From Carboxylicivirga fragile (GTDB lineage: Bacteria > Bacteroidota > Bacteroidia > Bacteroidales > Marinilabiliaceae): a stretch of 64,000 bases of DNA. The notes under the pieces were generated by a model. It worked only from the letters and a program-made list of their open reading frames with translations, was not told the DNA's origin and did no database searches. The stretch spans positions 1 through 64,000 of the forward strand of contig JAFMVD010000005.1 of the NCBI GenBank assembly GCA_025499625.1, read 5' to 3'. Positions 46,283 to 54,995 of the stretch are shown here, one piece after another. How positions within the stretch are numbered: position 1 is the first letter of the stretch; each line of letters starts with the position of its first letter. A program made the position numbers and the translations under genes.

Positions 46283-46318
46283 ACAAAAGCCACACTTCAA
46301 TAGAAGTGTGGCTTTTGT
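46283..46318. terminator. bidirectional terminator
   Basis: Perfect 16-base arms (46283-46298, 46303-46318) around AATA, with A-run on one side and T-run on the other. It serves both the SIMPL gene and the convergent Na/Pi gene. Confidence 0.93.
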
Positions 46319-46338
46319 ATTATAAAAAGTTATATTTT

Positions 46339-48036
46339 TTACTGAGGATTAATCTCTGAAAGCGCTTCGCTAACGTTAATCACATAATCACCCAATTTTT
46401 CACACTCCGAAAATAAATCATTAAAAATAATACCTGCTTCATAGGTATATACCTTATTCTTAATGTTATCTAAATGTTCAATTTTCAATTGATTACGGTA
46501 GTTATTTATCTCCGTTTCAATGAATTTTGCCTTTTCTATATTGGTCTCCTCATTAGCCTCATTAAGGTTTTCGAGCATAACAATTAAGGCTTCATCTACC
46601 AAATTAAACATCAATTCTAACTTGGTTAAAATACCTTCACCAAAATCAACATTTGCATTTCGCATGCGATTTATGGTACGAGCCAGGTTATAATTACTAT
46701 CGCCAATACTTTCTAAATCATCAACCAGCTTAAGCATCGCTCTAACACGTCTGCGACCAATTAAACTAAGTTTACCCTGATTGACCTGTGTTAGATAATT
46801 AGCAATTTCAAGCTCAACATTATCAGAAATGCCTTCGTATTTTTCAATTCGAGCAAACTTCTTCGTGAATTTACTATCCTTTTTGGTACCCATTAATTTG
46901 CGCACCATACCAAACATCTTATAAGTTAAATCACCAAACCAATGTATTTCTTTGCGCGCTTGTAATATCGATAATTCAGAAGTTGACAACATGCCTGTTG
47001 TAATAAACTTCAATCGGAATTCTTCATCACCATCATTTTCTTGTGAAGGAACCATTTTTATAACTGCCTTATTAAATAATGGCACAAACCATATAAAAAT
47101 AAGCACATTAAGAATATTAAACGATGTGTGGAATAATGAGAGTGCAACAGGTATGGAAGATACTGATTCAGATGGTGAAACACCATTTTTATTTGTAACA
47201 AATTGATCTATACCATCAACAAACCAATTGAAAATGCACAACATCCATATCACACCCATAATATTAAACAACAAATGGACTCGTGCTGCACGCTTAGCCG
47301 AAACATTACCAACAGCAGCGGCGATATTAGCCGTTATAGTGGTACCAATATTTTCACCCATTACCATAGCAGCAGCCAATTCGAAGGGTATCCAACCTTG
47401 ATTACACATTACAAAGGTTAATGCCATGGTAGCACTAGAAGATTGAATAACAACCGTAAGAAGCGCACCTATAAACAAGAAAAGAAGTGTAGATCCGAAA
47501 CCTAAATTAGTATAGTGCTGCAAAAAGCTTAGAACTTCAGGATTTTCTTTGATATTTGGCACTGCACCCTTTAAGAAATCCAATCCAAGAAATAATAAGG
47601 CAAATCCAACTATAAATTCACCCCAAGAACGTCGTGTTGAGTTTTTTGAAAAGATTAATGGCAAGCCCAAACCAATCATTGGCAGTGCATAAGCACTAAT
47701 ATTAACCTTAAAGCCAAACAATGTAATGATCCATCCCGTAACGGTGGTTCCGATGTTAGCACCCATAATTACACCTATGGATTCAACTAAAGTCATTAAA
47801 CCAGCATTAACAAAACTAACCACCATAACGGTAGTTGCCGACGATGACTGAATAATAGTTGTCACCAAAAATCCTGTCACAACACCAAGAAAGCGATTTG
47901 AGGTCATGGCTGAAAGTATCTTTCGCATTCGTGAGCCAGCAACCTTCTGAAGAGCCTCACTCATCATCTTCATTCCGAAAAGAAATAATCCTAAGGAACC
48001 AATAAGAGTGAGCAGATCAAAGAATGAATAATTCAT
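46339..48036 (-). CDS. Na/Pi cotransporter family protein with PhoU-like tail
   Basis: The 565-residue protein has two NptA repeats in the membrane part (about 1-320), including GLFLFGMKMMSEALQ and two QSSSAT motifs that form the transport site. A PhoU-like helical domain follows (about 350-560). It probably imports phosphate with sodium. The organism's other phosphate genes are not in this window. Confidence 0.92.
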   Translation of the reverse strand: MNYSFFDLLTLIGSLGLFLFGMKMMSEALQKVAGSRMRKILSAMTSNRFLGVVTGFLVTTIIQSSSATTVMVVSFVNAGLMTLVESIGVIMGANIGTTVTGWIITLFGFKVNISAYALPMIGLGLPLIFSKNSTRRSWGEFIVGFALLFLGLDFLKGAVPNIKENPEVLSFLQHYTNLGFGSTLLFLFIGALLTVVIQSSSATMALTFVMCNQGWIPFELAAAMVMGENIGTTITANIAAAVGNVSAKRAARVHLLFNIMGVIWMLCIFNWFVDGIDQFVTNKNGVSPSESVSSIPVALSLFHTSFNILNVLIFIWFVPLFNKAVIKMVPSQENDGDEEFRLKFITTGMLSTSELSILQARKEIHWFGDLTYKMFGMVRKLMGTKKDSKFTKKFARIEKYEGISDNVELEIANYLTQVNQGKLSLIGRRRVRAMLKLVDDLESIGDSNYNLARTINRMRNANVDFGEGILTKLELMFNLVDEALIVMLENLNEANEETNIEKAKFIETEINNYRNQLKIEHLDNIKNKVYTYEAGIIFNDLFSECEKLGDYVINVSEALSEINPQ

Positions 48037-48196
48037 AACTAAACCTAAGTTTTCGAACTAATTGATTGATTAAAATTGAAAGCTCAAATATCTTAAAATT
48101 TTCAATTTAATAACCTTTAGGTAACCTTGATTTAATATTTTTTGACAATTAGAACCTTAGTTCAGAACCTTTCTACATAAGGCCTATATAAAATTA

Positions 48197-48233
48197 CTTT
48201 AGTATCAGTTCTGAAGATGAAATGATACTAAAG
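48197..48233 (-). terminator. probable terminator of the eight-gene TonB/ABC operon
   Basis: CTTTAGTATCA and TGATACTAAAG form an 11-base stem with a 15-base loop, 70 bases past the last gene of the operon. On the minus strand the following bases are T-rich but not a clean run. Confidence 0.55.
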
Positions 48234-48302
48234 CAAAATGTTCTATTCTGAAACTATTCTAGGCCCAGTTATCAAATTAACTTATCCAACGAAATGGTGC
48301 TA

Positions 48303-48830
48303 TTAACAGAAGAAGAATACACATGTAATTATTAGACCTATAAGTGTAAACCATTTACCACGTTTTGAAAAACTATGTTTTCCTCGACTAAGAAAGAGTC
48401 CCGAAATAGCAAAGAATACAAGTGAAATAGCAAAAAAATCAGCCATGTATTTCCATCCTTTAATAGTGTTATAGTGTAAACGATGCACAAAATCAATCAA
48501 GAGACTTCTGTCGTATGTTTCGTAATTTAACTGTCCGGATGAACTAATATAATGACCTATACCACCTTGCAAGTACAATTGCATCCCTCCTTTTTGAGAC
48601 ATTATATTTTTCAACTGTAAATCAGGATTTTGCTTTTTCCAATAACTTGCCAGTTCGTCCTTATTTAAATTACTGCTAATATAAACTTGCCGTTTATCTG
48701 TTGAGTAAGCGGTTATTTTGTGGTTAAGTAAAATACCTGATATTCCATAAATTAATACAATGCCAACAAAAAAATAGCCCAGGTCACGATGAATGTTCCT
48801 GAGCCATTTACGCATATTTTTAGTGTTCAT
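48303..48830 (-). CDS. PepSY-associated membrane-helix protein
   Basis: The 175-residue protein has an N-terminal helix (about 17-36, IHRDLGYFFVGIVLIYGISGI), an external loop of about 80 residues and two C-terminal helices (about 125-148 and 155-174). The layout and the His-rich helices (LLNHKIT, VHRLHYN) resemble the PepSY_TM group, which includes siderophore or heme reductases. Those histidines could bind heme, though this is inferred. Last gene of the operon, one base after its neighbour. Confidence 0.7.
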   Translation of the reverse strand: MNTKNMRKWLRNIHRDLGYFFVGIVLIYGISGILLNHKITAYSTDKRQVYISSNLNKDELASYWKKQNPDLQLKNIMSQKGGMQLYLQGGIGHYISSSGQLNYETYDRSLLIDFVHRLHYNTIKGWKYMADFFAISLVFFAISGLFLSRGKHSFSKRGKWFTLIGLIITCVFFFC

Positions 48831-48831
48831 A

Positions 48832-49359
48832 TTATTCCCCTAAAACTTCATAGTCGATTCCATTTACATAGTATATTGGATAATAATCTTTGTTGTGCTC
48901 TTTCATCCAATCACGCATCTCATTGATATTATCAAGTTCTGCACTACAATGTTCACCACCATCTTCAATATCATTCTCCTGGGCCTCAAGTTTTGCTTGC
49001 CACTCATCCATATATTGTGTCGATAATTTCTTCACTTTAAGTATTCCCTGAACTTTCATTTGAGTACCTGTAAGTTCTTTATTAAAACCATTGATTTTAC
49101 CACCAGCTTCAACACGTATAGAAACACTTCCATCCTCTGATTTGATAAAGCAACGTCGACCGGAATGCTTGCAAACATGACTCACCCAACCCCTAAAAAC
49201 CACTTCTTTATCAATATTGTCTACTGCATTTTGTAAAACTTGCGTTACATCCAATACCAAAGCTTTTGGCTCAGTTTCCTTTACTGATTTTTTGTTTTGT
49301 TTTTGACCGCATGCAACAATTATTACAAGCGATAACATTATTAATACTACGTTCTTCAT
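48832..49359 (-). CDS. OB-fold lipoprotein with Cys/His cluster
   Basis: The 175-residue protein has a lipoprotein signal ending in IVAC. A beta-rich OB-like domain follows (about 45-115, VVFRGWVSHVCKHSGRRCFIKSED), containing C-K-H-x-x-x-R-C that could hold a metal. An acidic tail contains another Cys. I know no named function. It sits between the DUF4857 and PepSY-like genes. Confidence 0.7.
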   Translation of the reverse strand: MKNVVLIMLSLVIIVACGQKQNKKSVKETEPKALVLDVTQVLQNAVDNIDKEVVFRGWVSHVCKHSGRRCFIKSEDGSVSIRVEAGGKINGFNKELTGTQMKVQGILKVKKLSTQYMDEWQAKLEAQENDIEDGGEHCSAELDNINEMRDWMKEHNKDYYPIYYVNGIDYEVLGE

Positions 49360-49379
49360 AAGACTTTATTTTGGAATTT

Positions 49380-50594
49380 TTAATTTTTAAAAATTATACT
49401 GGGTATTAAACCAAATAGACCTGTTAGAATTATCCATACAGTATTGAACAGTGGCCATTTACCATTTTTGTTACTTGCAAACCAACCATAACTTATAGCC
49501 AATAAAACATTAATTAGTAAAACCCAGATTTTGGCAAACTTTATAAATGGTTTTATGTAATCACTCGATCCTGATTTAAATCTGAGTTCAAATGGTAGAA
49601 CATATGAAAGAATAAAATCTTCCTCAACGGGTCGTAAGATTGATAAACTATCCACTATTTCTTTTGTACTTGCCTTTAGAGCATACGATTCTTTACCTCT
49701 GACCGACAAAATATTAACATTCCAGTATAAGGGATTAGCCATAACCATCATTCGATCCTTGTTTAAATCAAACAAAGGAGTTTTAATTTGTACCACCTTA
49801 TAACCATCAGTTGTTATAATATAAACCTTGTTTTTATCATCGAATACAAAGGCATAAAAACTCTTATCGTTTGGTTCTTGTGTAGCGATAAAAACCGGGT
49901 TGATGCCTTCAGGAAAATTAGTGTTACGAAGAAACGGCTTACCATTAACCATTTTCAGGTGAAATATTTGCCCCTTATTATCTATTATGAAATAACCCTC
50001 GTCGTATGGCTTACGTGTACTTGGATTACCATAGGCAGCACGCGCAGGAAATACAAAACTACTTTGCTCAAAAACGCGCATAAAACGTGCTGACTTTTCT
50101 TGATCAACCTCATTTGTTATTGGATTTATAAACTCAATAGAATTCGTTATACGAAATACGTCGCCTGGCATCTCCAATTTAACACGTCCTGAAAACGATT
50201 CGAATAAAGTATAAATTGGTATCGAAGGTGTATTCTTGTCTTTGGCATTATACCTGTAAAAGAAATTACTTGCATTTATTTCTTTGGTTGATATGGCTTT
50301 ACCATTTATAGAATCAGGGAAGCGTCCATCAGACAATAATTGTCGATAATAGAATAATGGTAAAATACTATCAAAATCTGTTTCGGAATAAACCTTGCCA
50401 TTATTTAGGTTACTCCGTACGAGCTTATTTTCTTTTTCATCAAAATCGATGGAACAAAAAGCCTCTTCGATAGAACTGTAATATGTAAATACATTTTTAC
50501 CAGATGTATCAGATACAATATGATACAAACTAGGTATTTGCCATGCCAAAATTAAGGTGGCTAATATTATTATTGAATATCTTATAAGTTTCAT
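49380..50594 (-). CDS. DUF4857-type membrane protein
   Basis: The 404-residue protein has one N-terminal helix (about 5-24), a large external domain of about 320 residues and two C-terminal helices (about 345-365 and 380-400). The extracytoplasmic part is beta-propeller-like in composition (FIIDNKGQIFHLKMVNGK). I place it in DUF4857 by pattern and by its company with an ABC pair and DUF4876/DUF6850-like genes. Function unknown. Confidence 0.7.
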   Translation of the reverse strand: MKLIRYSIIILATLILAWQIPSLYHIVSDTSGKNVFTYYSSIEEAFCSIDFDEKENKLVRSNLNNGKVYSETDFDSILPLFYYRQLLSDGRFPDSINGKAISTKEINASNFFYRYNAKDKNTPSIPIYTLFESFSGRVKLEMPGDVFRITNSIEFINPITNEVDQEKSARFMRVFEQSSFVFPARAAYGNPSTRKPYDEGYFIIDNKGQIFHLKMVNGKPFLRNTNFPEGINPVFIATQEPNDKSFYAFVFDDKNKVYIITTDGYKVVQIKTPLFDLNKDRMMVMANPLYWNVNILSVRGKESYALKASTKEIVDSLSILRPVEEDFILSYVLPFELRFKSGSSDYIKPFIKFAKIWVLLINVLLAISYGWFASNKNGKWPLFNTVWIILTGLFGLIPSIIFKN

Positions 50595-50618
50595 ATGATT
50601 ATATTTTTTTCTATTGCC

Positions 50619-50636
50619 TCCCGATAGCTATCGGGA
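50619..50636. repeat. 18-base perfect palindrome TCCCGATAGCTATCGGGA
   Basis: The fully self-complementary sequence lies in the 118-base gap between the permease and DUF4857 genes of one operon. From memory, this sequence recurs between genes in several Bacteroidota genomes, so it may be a REP-like element or RNA processing site; I cannot check copy number here. Confidence 0.55.
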
Positions 50637-50712
50637 TGGAACTCGCCTGAAAAATAATCATTCTCCTGTGTGAGAAATTGTAATCATGGCTCGTTTCATA
50701 TTTTCTTATTTA

Positions 50713-51384
50713 TTAGCCTTGTTTACCTTCTTTAAAACGTTTGATAGATAATAGTCCAAACGGAAAAATCCATAGACTTACAATCAAGAATAAACACATT
50801 GTATGTTCATATGCTGCTGGTGTACCCGACAACAAAAACAGATAAATTGTACCGATAGCCAGGAGTGAATTAATTCCGCGCCTATTCCAAACAGGCTCTA
50901 AACAAATCATAGCAACAAACATATAGGTAACAAAACCAGCAAGGTACCATGGAGCAATGGTTTGTAATGAATTAAGCATAAACTCAAATGGGAAATAAAT
51001 ACTCGAGAAAATAGTAAATGCTAACATCTGAATGAAAAATACACATAGCAAAACACCCATTCCATACGTATGCATCAACATCACAACTTTATTTTCATTT
51101 AATGGTAAATGAAGCGACAGCTTAATACGTTTTTGAACTATCTCTGGAAAATACTGAGCAAATCCAATACATAAACCAGCAGCAATCGGGAAATATTTTA
51201 ATTCTTTAAAAATGAATTGTTTTCGATTAACAATAACATCCCACAAATGCTCCATCCCAGCAATACGAAATGAACGTCCTGCTTTCAGCATGATATAAGC
51301 CGATAAAACAATGGCGACCAATGCAATGCTAATGGAGAAGATGCGTGTCTTTTTCCATTCCTTATATAAAAGTGCTTTTTCCAT
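50713..51384 (-). CDS. ABC transporter permease subunit
   Basis: The 223-residue hydrophobic protein has about six membrane helices, spaced 3 bases from its ATPase gene. It resembles ABC-2 type permeases (exporter class) and has no periplasmic-binding-protein docking loop. Half-size, so it would dimerise. Confidence 0.8.
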   Translation of the reverse strand: MEKALLYKEWKKTRIFSISIALVAIVLSAYIMLKAGRSFRIAGMEHLWDVIVNRKQFIFKELKYFPIAAGLCIGFAQYFPEIVQKRIKLSLHLPLNENKVVMLMHTYGMGVLLCVFFIQMLAFTIFSSIYFPFEFMLNSLQTIAPWYLAGFVTYMFVAMICLEPVWNRRGINSLLAIGTIYLFLLSGTPAAYEHTMCLFLIVSLWIFPFGLLSIKRFKEGKQG

Positions 51385-51387
51385 TTT

Positions 51388-52272
51388 TTAGTATTTTCCG
51401 GTTAAGCCAATAAAAGCTTCTTCAAGCGTTAGTTTCTCCTCCTTGATTTCTATATCATTAATTCCACTTTGGCTGAGCAACTTAGCTACTTCTGACTTGC
51501 TTAGCATCGAATAAACCTCAGTTTGTCCTTTTATGGATACCGGATGATATAAATCTTTTAAATGATCAAAAGCACTTATCCCTTTACTTTTAAAACGGTA
51601 ACGACGAAAATTTTCCAACAAGTCTTTAACTGGCATTTGAAGAATAATACGGCCATAATCCATGATCATGCAATCATCTATCAAGCGCTCCATATCTTGA
51701 ATAATATGCGAAGTAACAAATACAGTTTTTTCTTCGGCTCGAGCATACTCACTCAAAAAATCAACAAACAATACACGATAGCCTGGGTCAAGTCCCATTG
51801 AGAAATCGTCCAATATCAAAAGTTCAGCATCTTGTGCCAAAATTAATCCAAGCGCCACTTGAGATTTTTGACCACACGACATCTGCGACAGCTTTTGTTT
51901 GGGGTCAACTTTCAATAATTTCATTAAATCCCAATAAGCTTCTTTTTTCCATTTCGGATAAAAAGCTGAGTAATATTTCTCTATCTCAGCAATATTCATG
52001 AAAGGATACTGTACATGCCCTTCTATCAATAAACCGACTTTTTGTTTGGTCTCAGGCGATAGTTTAGCTGAGTTTTCTCCAAACATCAAACACTCGCCAC
52101 TACGCGGTTTTAAATAGCCATTAAGTATATTTATGGTGGTTGTTTTCCCTGTTCCATTTTTTCCAAGAAGCCCAAGAATACGACCTTTAGGAATTTCAAA
52201 ATTTAAATTCTCATAAATACAGCGCTTACCATAATAATGAGTGAGGTTTTTACATTGTACTATTGCTTGCAT
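51388..52272 (-). CDS. ABC transporter ATP-binding protein
   Basis: The 294-residue protein has Walker A GLLGKNGTGKTT, signature LSQMSCGQKSQ and Walker B LLILDDFSMGLDP. Walker B carries DD where most ABC proteins have DE: the residue after the Walker B aspartate is Asp rather than the usual catalytic Glu. The C-terminal 80 residues form an extra domain seen in ABC-2 exporters. Partner of the next gene. Confidence 0.92.
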   Translation of the reverse strand: MQAIVQCKNLTHYYGKRCIYENLNFEIPKGRILGLLGKNGTGKTTTINILNGYLKPRSGECLMFGENSAKLSPETKQKVGLLIEGHVQYPFMNIAEIEKYYSAFYPKWKKEAYWDLMKLLKVDPKQKLSQMSCGQKSQVALGLILAQDAELLILDDFSMGLDPGYRVLFVDFLSEYARAEEKTVFVTSHIIQDMERLIDDCMIMDYGRIILQMPVKDLLENFRRYRFKSKGISAFDHLKDLYHPVSIKGQTEVYSMLSKSEVAKLLSQSGINDIEIKEEKLTLEEAFIGLTGKY

Positions 52273-52275
52273 AGT

Positions 52276-53799
52276 TTAAAAAATATAAGCTAAATGAATA
52301 GATGTCTGTTGATTATTTATTTGTGTTGAATTGGCATTTTCATATTTAAGTGCCAGGCAAATTGTACTGCTGTTTCTCAACTGATAATTGTATTTGAATT
52401 CGAATTGATATTGAGAATATGCCGCACTGATAAATTGAAAATATGGTAAGATTAAATCGCTGCTCACTTTAGTATCAGGTAAGCCTTTTAAACTGGCATT
52501 TGTTGTATTGTAATTCAGATAACTAGCTACAAATTCAATAAATGAGTCATTTAAATGGTACTGAATATATGATTTAACTTGCCATTTATTAAAATTGTAT
52601 TTTAAAACACTCACATCCAGATAGTCTTCATTATATTGACCCATCTGGTAAAACGCTTTTAAAATGTACTTAACTTTCACTTGTCGTTTGGAAGACAACA
52701 TAGCTTCGAGTGTAAGAACATCTGTTTTTTTACTATAATTATCACTTTCAGTAAGTAATCGTTTGTCAGTTAAATCTGTATTGGGCTCAATAATCACTGT
52801 TTCGTAAACCCGTTCTTTTCCGTTCCCTTTCCGGTGCTCGCCTTTTAGTCCAAGACGAAATTCCGAGTTATCAGTTTTGTTTTGCCAACCAGCTTTAAAA
52901 TGAATATTCTCAAAGCGATAAATGTTAGGAATAATATCACTCATACCCATCTCATTTATACTTTGTTGAAATAATATATTTGCATAAATACCCTTAACTA
53001 TTGGGCGAATTTGCATGTTTGCTGACCATTTTTGCATGGCATAATAAATACCATAGCTCGATGCTGTTTGTGATAGTTTATAGTCATAGTAACCTAATCC
53101 CTCAAGCATATAGAAAAAATCTTTTCTCCCGCTATCATCATAAATACGGGTATCTGAATCTTGCTTGTAACTTTCAAAACCAATACTAAATCCACTAGAA
53201 TATCGACTTGTATTATATTTAATACCAGGTACTATTCTGATTGAATTGGATATATTTTTAACTCTCGGATTAACCGTTTTATAAAGAATTTTTGCCAAAA
53301 AACTCCCTTCAATTGCCAATGTTAATTTCTCAAAACGATGGGCAATACCACCGTTAAAAAAGTAATGTTCAAATTCATTTGTTCCTTTGGTTGTGTCCGC
53401 CACCCAATATGGGCCAATCTCTTCGATTAAATCCACATTATTCCATTGTACATTTTCGGTATTACCCTTTTTGTAATAAACCTTGCTAAATAAGGTTGTA
53501 TTGTTCTTTATATTGTACGATTCGATATTTAGCTGCCATGTATTGGATTTATTTCCATGTATTGGATTATTCAACTTCGAATGCTTCCAACGATTTAATT
53601 TCAACTGCAAATCATAAAAAGAGGAATGGTACAATCCATCCTGCATAGCTGGGTTACTTAACCAAACTGAATCAACTACTTGTTTGGAAAACTGCAAATC
53701 AGCCACTTTCACTACTGATTGTGACAGTAGTGAAAATGGCATGTTTGCTATTATAAATAAAGCTACTATTGCATAATTTTGTAATAGCTTATTTTTCAT
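52276..53799 (-). CDS. DUF6850-like outer-membrane protein
   Basis: The 507-residue protein has a signal peptide ending near LLSQ. The chain is rich in Tyr, Asn and Ser, with alternating strands and a C-terminal SIHLAYIF that ends in Phe as outer-membrane barrels do. I assign DUF6850 mainly on its position after the DUF4876 gene, with which it overlaps by one base. Role unknown. Confidence 0.65.
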   Translation of the reverse strand: MKNKLLQNYAIVALFIIANMPFSLLSQSVVKVADLQFSKQVVDSVWLSNPAMQDGLYHSSFYDLQLKLNRWKHSKLNNPIHGNKSNTWQLNIESYNIKNNTTLFSKVYYKKGNTENVQWNNVDLIEEIGPYWVADTTKGTNEFEHYFFNGGIAHRFEKLTLAIEGSFLAKILYKTVNPRVKNISNSIRIVPGIKYNTSRYSSGFSIGFESYKQDSDTRIYDDSGRKDFFYMLEGLGYYDYKLSQTASSYGIYYAMQKWSANMQIRPIVKGIYANILFQQSINEMGMSDIIPNIYRFENIHFKAGWQNKTDNSEFRLGLKGEHRKGNGKERVYETVIIEPNTDLTDKRLLTESDNYSKKTDVLTLEAMLSSKRQVKVKYILKAFYQMGQYNEDYLDVSVLKYNFNKWQVKSYIQYHLNDSFIEFVASYLNYNTTNASLKGLPDTKVSSDLILPYFQFISAAYSQYQFEFKYNYQLRNSSTICLALKYENANSTQINNQQTSIHLAYIF

Positions 53800-54971
53800 T
53801 ATTTACCTGGCATTGGTGTTACAGTTGCCTCAAAATCATTGGTCGAATTATTTGTATCCTGATACACCTTACGACCATCTACTACTTTTTCAACTTTACG
53901 ACGTACACATTTTCCATAGCGTTCTGTACCTTCATCACCACAATGCGCCCATCCAGCATCTAAAGACGAAGACAATACTTTAGTTGTAAAACTAGTTGGT
54001 GTGCTCATCTCAACGGCATCTAGAATCAAATCATTTGGTACTTTAACTCGAAACTTTGGTATGCCCGATGCAGTTTGACCTTCAATGGTATTATTGGTGA
54101 TAAAGCTTTCCATTGAACCTTCTGCCTTGAAAATTACATAAGACTTGAAACCACGGTTATGAGGTGTCCAAATTGAAGCTGAGTATGAAAAATTCTTTAT
54201 CATGTTTGGCACTTCAGGTACATCACTATCCAATTTATGCTCATCGTACCATTCAAAATCAGCATGGCTTAAATCATACGAATTAGCATTCTCCAAAGTA
54301 TGATTAATCGCTAAATCAGCTAATATGACACTTTCTCCTGGTTGTATAAGGTAATCATCACCATCCCCAGGTATTGTATACACCGTACCAGCAACAAAAG
54401 CATCGTTGAGACTAACTATTGATTCCCATTCATATACATCACTATAAGTTCCCCCATCTGACTCACACAAAGAAATACCATCGGCATATAATGGAACATC
54501 TGAGTTATTAACTAATTCAAAATACTTGTCTTTATAATATGATTTATCTTCTGGCGTTCTTGAACCTGTAAAATAAAGCTCTTTAAGCACCCAGGAGTTA
54601 CTCACAATACTTACCATCAAATCGACAGATTCTTTTTGTGTTGCACCAATAACACTTAAGTTTTCGATGGAACCAACTAAATAGGAAGTAGCATATTCCA
54701 TGTTACTATTAACTTGTAGGTTATAAATGCCCTCATTCACCACAATTTGTACATAGCCATTCAAGTCTGTTACTCCAGTATATGTTTTATTGGTCGATTG
54801 ACTGCTCAATGTTACATTTAAACCTTCTTTTTCTTCCTCTACTAATTCGTCAGGAATAGTAACCTGAATTTCTAAAGTAGTTACTGGTGTTACTTCATCA
54901 TCTTCACACGAATAACATGTGGTCATAATAGCGATAGCAAGTAATAGCTGTAATAAAAATGTTTTTTTCAT
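53799..54971 (-). CDS. DUF4876-type lipoprotein
   Basis: The 390-residue protein has a lipoprotein signal ending in CYSC. A carboxypeptidase-like/CNA-type beta domain (about 28-115, EIQVTIPDELVEEE ... GVTDLNGYVQIVV) is followed by a lamin-tail-like domain (SWVLKELYFTG ... KYFELVNNSDVPLYADGISLCES) characteristic of DUF4876. It follows the TonB receptor by 24 bases and probably works at the cell surface with it. Confidence 0.8.
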   Translation of the reverse strand: MKKTFLLQLLLAIAIMTTCYSCEDDEVTPVTTLEIQVTIPDELVEEEKEGLNVTLSSQSTNKTYTGVTDLNGYVQIVVNEGIYNLQVNSNMEYATSYLVGSIENLSVIGATQKESVDLMVSIVSNSWVLKELYFTGSRTPEDKSYYKDKYFELVNNSDVPLYADGISLCESDGGTYSDVYEWESIVSLNDAFVAGTVYTIPGDGDDYLIQPGESVILADLAINHTLENANSYDLSHADFEWYDEHKLDSDVPEVPNMIKNFSYSASIWTPHNRGFKSYVIFKAEGSMESFITNNTIEGQTASGIPKFRVKVPNDLILDAVEMSTPTSFTTKVLSSSLDAGWAHCGDEGTERYGKCVRRKVEKVVDGRKVYQDTNNSTNDFEATVTPMPGK

Positions 54972-54995
54972 AACTAATAAATATTTGTTTTAATA

